A stretch of 64,000 nt of DNA from Zoogloeaceae bacterium (GTDB lineage: Bacteria; Pseudomonadota; Gammaproteobacteria; Burkholderiales; Rhodocyclaceae), in assembly GCA_024235635.1 (NCBI GenBank), contig JACKMA010000001.1, positions 682,001 to 746,000 of the forward strand, written 5' to 3'. Under the pieces are notes generated by a model. It searched no databases. It saw only the letters and a program-made list of their open reading frames with translations, and was not told where the DNA came from. This document shows, piece by piece, positions 60,460 to 64,000 of the stretch; the first letter of the stretch is position 1; each line of letters starts with the position of its first letter. The position numbers and the translations under genes were made by a program.

Positions 60460-60801
60460 ATGGCAGAAACATTCACTTGGCAGGCCAGCTACGGCAGCGC
60501 ACTCGATGAGGCACCCCGCGTCGAGGCAATCAGCTTCGGCGACGGCTACGAGGCACGCGTCGGGCAGGGCATCAACCAAGACCCCCGGCGCTGGAGCCTG
60601 GTATTCACGAACAAGCCGACCCCGGTCGCCGACGCCCTGGTCAGCTTCCTGCGGGCGCGTGGGGCGCTGGAGTCGTTCGACTGGACCGACCCCGAGGACA
60701 ACCCCGGCCGGTGGGTCTGCCGGGCGTGGAACAGCCAGCCCACGAGCCCGCGGCACAGGACGATTACCTGCGAGTTCCACGAGGTGTTCGAGCTGGTCTA
60801 A
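60460..60801 (+). CDS. Minor tail protein, lambda gpM-like
   Basis: 113 residues: TFTWQASYGSALDEAPRVEAISFGDGYEARVGQGINQDPRRWSLVF and FDWTDPEDNPGRWVCRAWN match the gpM-type tail-tip protein that sits at the end of the tape measure. In lambda-like phages gpL, gpK, gpI and gpJ follow; none is seen here. Confidence 0.87.
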   Translation: MAETFTWQASYGSALDEAPRVEAISFGDGYEARVGQGINQDPRRWSLVFTNKPTPVADALVSFLRARGALESFDWTDPEDNPGRWVCRAWNSQPTSPRHRTITCEFHEVFELV

Positions 60802-60992
60802 CGGGAAAAAGTCACCGGGCGAGGATTGGTCAGCTAGACCGCCCCGCCCCGTTTGCCCTTCTGTGACGCGGGAGAGCGCGGATTGGCCGGGCTTGGGGTC
60901 GCGCAGTCTCTCTTAATGATGTGTACAAGCCCTCACCCACCATCAACCAAGTTTCATCAACCTGAACCAACAACCACCTGAAGCCTTACTGC

Positions 60993-61012
60993 CTCTCTCT
61001 CTCTCTCTCTCT
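60993..61012. repeat. (CT)10 microsatellite
   Basis: Ten uninterrupted CT units, rare in bacterial genomes of this composition. Confidence 0.95.
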
Positions 61013-61254
61013 TCATCCTCCGCGGCGCCGCCACCCTGGTCGCACGACTCGCCGTGTAGCCGCGCAGCGGCGCTTGGCTCGATCGGTGTTCCGTGTTGCC
61101 CGTCCGCGTGCCCGACGAACAGCCTCAGTCTCTCAGTGCCCCACGACTGTCGTCCCACGCTCCCACCCTGGCCTGTCCCTGTCTCACCCTCGACTGAGCC
61201 GCGAGGCCGAAGGCCGCAGGGGCGTGATCGATGCGCATCTCCTGGTGTGGCCTA

Positions 61255-61286
61255 CCCACGACCCCACGACCCCACGATCCCACGCC
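61255..61286. repeat. Four tandem copies of an 8-bp unit
   Basis: CCCACGAC, CCCACGAC, CCCACGAT, CCCACGCC in direct succession. Confidence 0.92.
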
Positions 61287-61727
61287 CAATGCCTGACGAT
61301 TCCACCTCGCCTCTCAACATCCTCACCCTGGTCTTGGCGTCCCTCGCTTCAGTGCTGGTGCGCCTGTTCGTGAGCTTGATTCGCCAGTTGCTCCGCCTCG
61401 CCTCTCTCGCCCATTCCCGGCGCTCGAACGATTTAACACACTGCAACACTTTCCGCCCGAGGGTTAAGCGACGCGCTCACTATGTTTCCCTTGACCGCGC
61501 TCGGCACCCGATGGAATCCAACCACCGCCGGGAGCGGTCGCCCTCATGCAAAGGTGGCGGGAACAGGCCGGTGTCGAGAGACTGATGCCGGCCTGTATTC
61601 CCAGGAAACATGCGGGCTATAGGCAGTTTTTGGGAAGTCCGACGAACGGTCATTCCTTCCCAAGAACGGCTGTCACCATGACTTCACGCGCCAAGGTTGG
61701 CGCGCAACATGAATAGGAGGAACGCAT

Positions 61728-61934
61728 ATGACGAATGGCATGAATGAAGCGGAACGAAAGCGGAAAGATTCGGAAAGGCTTGAGAAGATGAGCATGATCC
61801 TGGCACTGTTCGAGCGTAGGACGAGGCGTGATGGTTCGCCGACCGAACTCCAGAAGATGGCCGAGGAGGAAGCACGGCTCCGTGCCGAACTCGCAGCACT
61901 CGAAGCGCCCAAGAAAGCGCAGTTCGCTGCCTGA
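61728..61934 (+). CDS. Small charged helical phage protein
   Basis: 68 residues, almost wholly helical with heptad-like Leu/Ala spacing (ELQKMAEEEARLRAELAALEAPKK), so probably a coiled coil. A very strong AGGAGG (61715-61720) stands seven bases before ATG 61728, and a dyad (61687-61704) lies upstream. Function unknown. Confidence 0.75.
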   Translation: MTNGMNEAERKRKDSERLEKMSMILALFERRTRRDGSPTELQKMAEEEARLRAELAALEAPKKAQFAA

Positions 61935-62077
61935 CCCCATTCAACTGACCCCACCTCCGGCTTGATTACAGCCCCGCCACGGGCTTATCACGGCCGGAGG
62001 CAAACGACCCTACCTGAAAACCCTTCAGCCGGCTCCTAGAGCCTCTAAAGCTGCCTCCCGATATTCCCGCGACAATC

Positions 62078-62096
62078 AACTTCCGGATCGGAAGTT
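62078..62096. repeat. Perfect palindrome
   Basis: AACTTCCG, GAT, CGGAAGTT: 8-bp perfect arms, operator-like spacing. Confidence 0.85.
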
Positions 62097-62114
62097 TCTA
62101 CCATTTATCGGCCC

Positions 62115-62173
62115 AATGGTGCAAAAAGTAATTCAACAATTTGCACCATTAACCGGCCCTGTCTTTTGCACCA
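62115..62173. repeat. Three TTTGCACCA sites, two forming a perfect inverted repeat
   Basis: The nonamer occurs inverted at 62117-62125 and direct at 62140-62148 and 62165-62173; centres are 23 and 25 bp apart, near two helical turns. The first two extend to an 11-bp perfect inverted repeat (62115-62125 with 62140-62150). Iteron- or operator-like. Confidence 0.85.
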
Positions 62174-62233
62174 CCACGTCATTCAGTAGTGACGTAACCT
62201 TCTCTTATATAAGGTTTACTTTAGACTTTTTGC

Positions 62234-62262
62234 TTGACACAAACACCCGTCTGTGATAATGT
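62234..62262 (+). promoter_or_regulatory. Promoter of the 62298 regulator operon
   Basis: TTGACA (62234-62239) with TAATGT (62257-62262, 17-bp spacing) or GATAAT (62255-62260, 15-bp spacing). It lies just right of the inverted-repeat cluster, so bound proteins there could control it. Confidence 0.75.
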
Positions 62263-62297
62263 TTCGCGGTTGACATTTAAATCGTGAAACTCAGCAG

Positions 62298-62816
62298 ATG
62301 AATGATCCGCTATACACCATCCGGGAGAGCGTCGATATTCTTTCCGGCCTCACCGGATTCGATCCGAAGAAGTGCCTCGAATTCCTGTCGAACAATCGCC
62401 GACCTGAGCGCCGGGATGAATCGCTGATCCCGTTCGAGCGAGATGGTCGGAATATCTATTACCGCCGGAATGCGCTCGATGTCGCGGCAGCGCGATTGAG
62501 GCAACGCATGCTTCGGCGCAAGGCTCGATCGATCATCGGCGAGCACCTGCCGGCCTATGTCCCGATTTCCACCGGTCGCGCCCTGGTCGAAGACCTCATC
62601 GGCGGCACACCCGACACCTGGGCCAGCCTCCTTCAGACCGCAGACGAGCCCACGCCGGAATGCTCGATTCGCATCAAGCGCCGTCGTCGCGCCCAGCCCC
62701 TGGTCAATGTCGCCGACCTGCACCGGTTCGCCGGGCGCCTGCAGACCATCAAGGATTCACAACCCGGCGCAGCAGCGGATCTGCTGCAACTCAACCAAGG
62801 AGCAGCATCAGCATGA
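62298..62816 (+). CDS. Putative AlpA/excisionase-like DNA-binding regulator
   Basis: 172 residues, basic. The N-terminal 70 residues (YTIRESVDILSGLTGFDPKKCLEFLSNNRRPERRDESLIPFERDGRNIYYRRNALDVAAARL) read like a winged-helix domain of the excisionase/AlpA kind; the rest is helical with a basic patch (IRIKRRRRAQP). It has its own promoter, precedes the Rep-like gene and overlaps the next gene by four bases. It may regulate the replication module or excision; both are inferences. Confidence 0.6.
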   Translation: MNDPLYTIRESVDILSGLTGFDPKKCLEFLSNNRRPERRDESLIPFERDGRNIYYRRNALDVAAARLRQRMLRRKARSIIGEHLPAYVPISTGRALVEDLIGGTPDTWASLLQTADEPTPECSIRIKRRRRAQPLVNVADLHRFAGRLQTIKDSQPGAAADLLQLNQGAASA

Positions 62817-63079
62817 CCCGCAAGAACATCACCCTGTCGCCCGAAGTCCTGGCCATCGGCGGCCTGTTTCGCACGTTCGGCGCTGACATCCACGTCGAGC
62901 GCCAGATGTCGCAAGAGGACGCGGCCGAGTACATCGCCGCATCGAGCGTCGATTACACCCTGGACAACGGCGCGAGCGCCCTGCGCGTGGGCAGCAACGC
63001 GGACGGCGTCCCGTACTTCGCCCTGACCGGCTGCAGCGGCCGCGCATTCATTGTGGAGGGACATCCGGACAACAGATAA
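62813..63079 (+). CDS. Small element protein, unknown
   Basis: 88 residues starting at an ATG that overlaps the upstream stop (ATGA), with GGAG twelve bases before. TLSPEVLAIGGLFRTFGADIHVERQMSQEDAAEYIAAS is helical, followed by a beta-rich end. No family recognised. Confidence 0.65.
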   Translation: MTRKNITLSPEVLAIGGLFRTFGADIHVERQMSQEDAAEYIAASSVDYTLDNGASALRVGSNADGVPYFALTGCSGRAFIVEGHPDNR

Positions 63080-63131
63080 GCGAGTCGCCACCGAAGGCCC
63101 CGCCGGGGTTTTCAGTGGCGGTTCGCCCGGT

Positions 63132-63196
63132 CGGTCAGTGATGACTGACCGCTCAGCCACAAAAAGCAAATGCCCACTGTTGGCGCAGTGGGCATT
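63132..63196. repeat. Two perfect hairpins just before the Rep-like gene
   Basis: CGGTCAGT/ACTGACCG (63132-63139, 63144-63151, GATG loop) and AATGCCCACTG/CAGTGGGCATT (63169-63179, 63186-63196, six-base loop). The second ends 33 bp before the start codon and has no T-run; candidates for an origin, nick site or attenuator. Confidence 0.85.
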
Positions 63197-63229
63197 CAGC
63201 AACTTCAGCGACCCCTCCACAAGGTCAGA

Positions 63230-64000
63230 ATGCATTTTACCGACATATCACTGCACAGTCAATACGATTTCGTCGAACTTCGCGTCAACATCGCGAGGCC
63301 GACGAACATCAAAGGCTTCAGATCGGCGCTAGCCGCAGCCATCCCGGCGCACTGCCAGAACATCGAAGCAGACGAGCGCCTGGACGCGCAGGCCGACGAC
63401 CTCGACCTCACCGACGCGCCGCCCAAGAAGCCAGCCGGTTACCCAGCTCGCGACCAAGATCCGAACTCGTGCACGATCTGGACGTTCCGCGTCTATGACC
63501 CCGAGCACCGGGACGACCTGGACCAGACCGTCGCCAGCCTCGACAGCCGATTCGGCGTCGTCGGCGCCCCAGAGATCACAGCGATCGAGCTGGCCGTAGA
63601 TGCCCGCAACCGGGGCGACTATGACCCCGAAGCGCTGAGCGCCTACCTGGCTCACGTCACGACCGGCCACAACCACTTCGGCCCCGAGCACGACCGCATG
63701 ATGTACTTTCGGGCGAGGCGTCGTTTCGATGTCCCGACCCGCCAGACCTCCCTGGCGCGGATGTTCCTCGCCGGCTACAACTGCGGCATTGGCAATGTCA
63801 ACCCGAAGCACGGCGCCATCGCACCCGTCCGAGCGCATAGCTACTTCAAGGTCTGGGATCGAGGCGCTGAGCTACCGGAGAAGCGGCACCGCGCCCGGTT
63901 CGAGATCCGTCTTCAGGAGTCCGAGCTTCGCGCACGGGGCATCACCACGCTGGACGACCTCGCGGCCATCGACGCCCGGTCCGCGTTTGGCGATTACTTC
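63230..64000 (+). CDS. Rep-like replication initiator, partial
   Basis: Open from ATG 63230 to the window edge (257 codons, no stop). The sequence has a conserved-looking core: a strand ending in ITAIELAVDARNRGDYDPEAL, then SYFKVWDRGAELPEKRHRARFEIRLQESELRARGI, the pattern (IxLAVD ... YxKxxD ... RxEIRL) of replication-initiation factors of rolling-circle plasmids and filamentous phages. The catalytic tyrosine region cannot be fixed by eye and may lie off the edge. Two hairpins stand just upstream. Identification is moderate; a different nucleic-acid enzyme is possible. Confidence 0.6.
   Translation, partial: MHFTDISLHSQYDFVELRVNIARPTNIKGFRSALAAAIPAHCQNIEADERLDAQADDLDLTDAPPKKPAGYPARDQDPNSCTIWTFRVYDPEHRDDLDQTVASLDSRFGVVGAPEITAIELAVDARNRGDYDPEALSAYLAHVTTGHNHFGPEHDRMMYFRARRRFDVPTRQTSLARMFLAGYNCGIGNVNPKHGAIAPVRAHSYFKVWDRGAELPEKRHRARFEIRLQESELRARGITTLDDLAAIDARSAFGDYF

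Larger units (their letters stand above)
60802..61727. other. Repeat-bearing, apparently non-coding gap after the tail genes
   Basis: No gene can be supported in about 0.9 kb. The plus strand is strongly pyrimidine-rich. A frame at 61289-61585 encodes 98 residues with a hydrophobic start (LNILTLVLASLASVLVRLFVSLI) but has no ribosome-binding site. Inverted repeats CAGGCCGG/CCGGCCTG (about 61565-61606) and CGCGCCA/TGGCGCG (61687-61704) lie near the right end. This is where tail-tip and lysis genes would be expected. Confidence 0.6.
61935..62297. promoter_or_regulatory. Control/origin-like region dense in inverted repeats
   Basis: No gene. In order: a two-level hairpin (CCTCCGGC 61954-61961 with GCCGGAGG 61993-62000, enclosing AGCCC/GGGCT); AACTTCCG/CGGAAGTT (62078-62096); three TTTGCACCA sites (62117-62173); ACGTCA/TGACGT (62176-62195); AACCTT/AAGGTT (62196-62216); then a promoter and the regulator gene. 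AT content rises toward the right. Confidence 0.75.

Noticed and set aside
61289..61585. 98-residue frame with a hydrophobic start, possible holin
   Set aside because: No ribosome-binding site, passes through repeat DNA, C-terminus reads as random basic sequence, no endolysin beside it.

Overview
The window is GC-rich (about two thirds G+C by eye) with short operons, ATGA/GTGA stop-start couplings and an overall gene content that fits a betaproteobacterium, probably near Rhodocyclales. This is inferred from the mlaFEDACB / ABC-2 exporter / bolA / murA / hisG / hisD order, a short (HisZ-dependent type) HisG, an MSHA-like pilus cluster, a phasin and a kdsD-lptC-lptA block; no ribosomal marker is present. 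Positions 1-47.3 kb are host chromosome and 47.4-64.0 kb are an integrated phage-type element that runs off the right edge.

Host part, left to right. (a) 1-3.1 kb, minus strand: type I secretion adaptor (cut by the window edge) and its LapB-type ABC exporter. (b) 3.2-4.2 kb: rpoH (sigma-32) preceded by a perfect CIRCE operator and followed by a strong terminator. (c) 4.2-13.4 kb, minus strand: one long chain mlaF-E-D-A-C-B, an ABC-2 exporter pair, ibaG/bolA, murA, hisG, hisD, with most genes overlapping or nearly touching; themes are outer-membrane lipid asymmetry, peptidoglycan and histidine. (d) 13.5-30.8 kb: a type IV/MSHA-like pilus or secretion system: sigma-54 response regulator, ExeA/MshM-like ATPase, secretin MshL, TPR protein, ATPase MshE, platform MshG, MshI/J/K-like assembly proteins, two pseudopilins, a class III adenylate cyclase, a convergent sensor kinase and a divergently placed prepilin gene. 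The prepilin gene has a near-perfect sigma-54 promoter and a perfect dyad about 70 bp upstream of it, so kinase, sigma-54 regulator and pilin can be read as one control circuit. (e) 30.8-35.0 kb: KefB-type antiporter (minus), kdsD-lptC-lptA (plus) with kdsC missing. (f) 35.0-36.7 kb: an enoyl-CoA hydratase pseudogene with two clear lesions and a phasin gene with a consensus promoter. (g) 36.9-47.1 kb, minus strand: plsC-gmhB-glyS-glyQ, a TerB-like gene, then lnt-corC-ybeY-phoH-miaB.

Element, 47.3 kb to the edge: it begins at the 3' end of a tRNA-Met(CAT) gene with a tyrosine integrase. An HNH endonuclease, terminase genes, a fused HK97-type protease-capsid gene, portal, head-tail connectors, tail tube, a tail chaperone pair joined by a canonical CCCAAAC frameshift signal, tape measure and a lambda gpM-like protein follow in tight array. 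The morphogenesis run stops after gpM: no tail-tip, fibre or lysis gene is seen. After 0.9 kb of repeat-bearing, apparently non-coding DNA come a small coiled-coil protein, a 363-bp control region full of inverted repeats (three copies of TTTGCACCA), an AlpA/excisionase-like regulator, a small unknown protein, two perfect hairpins and the start of a gene that looks like a replication-initiator (Rep). This combination of siphovirus head/part-tail with a Rep-type module is the most unusual thing in the window.
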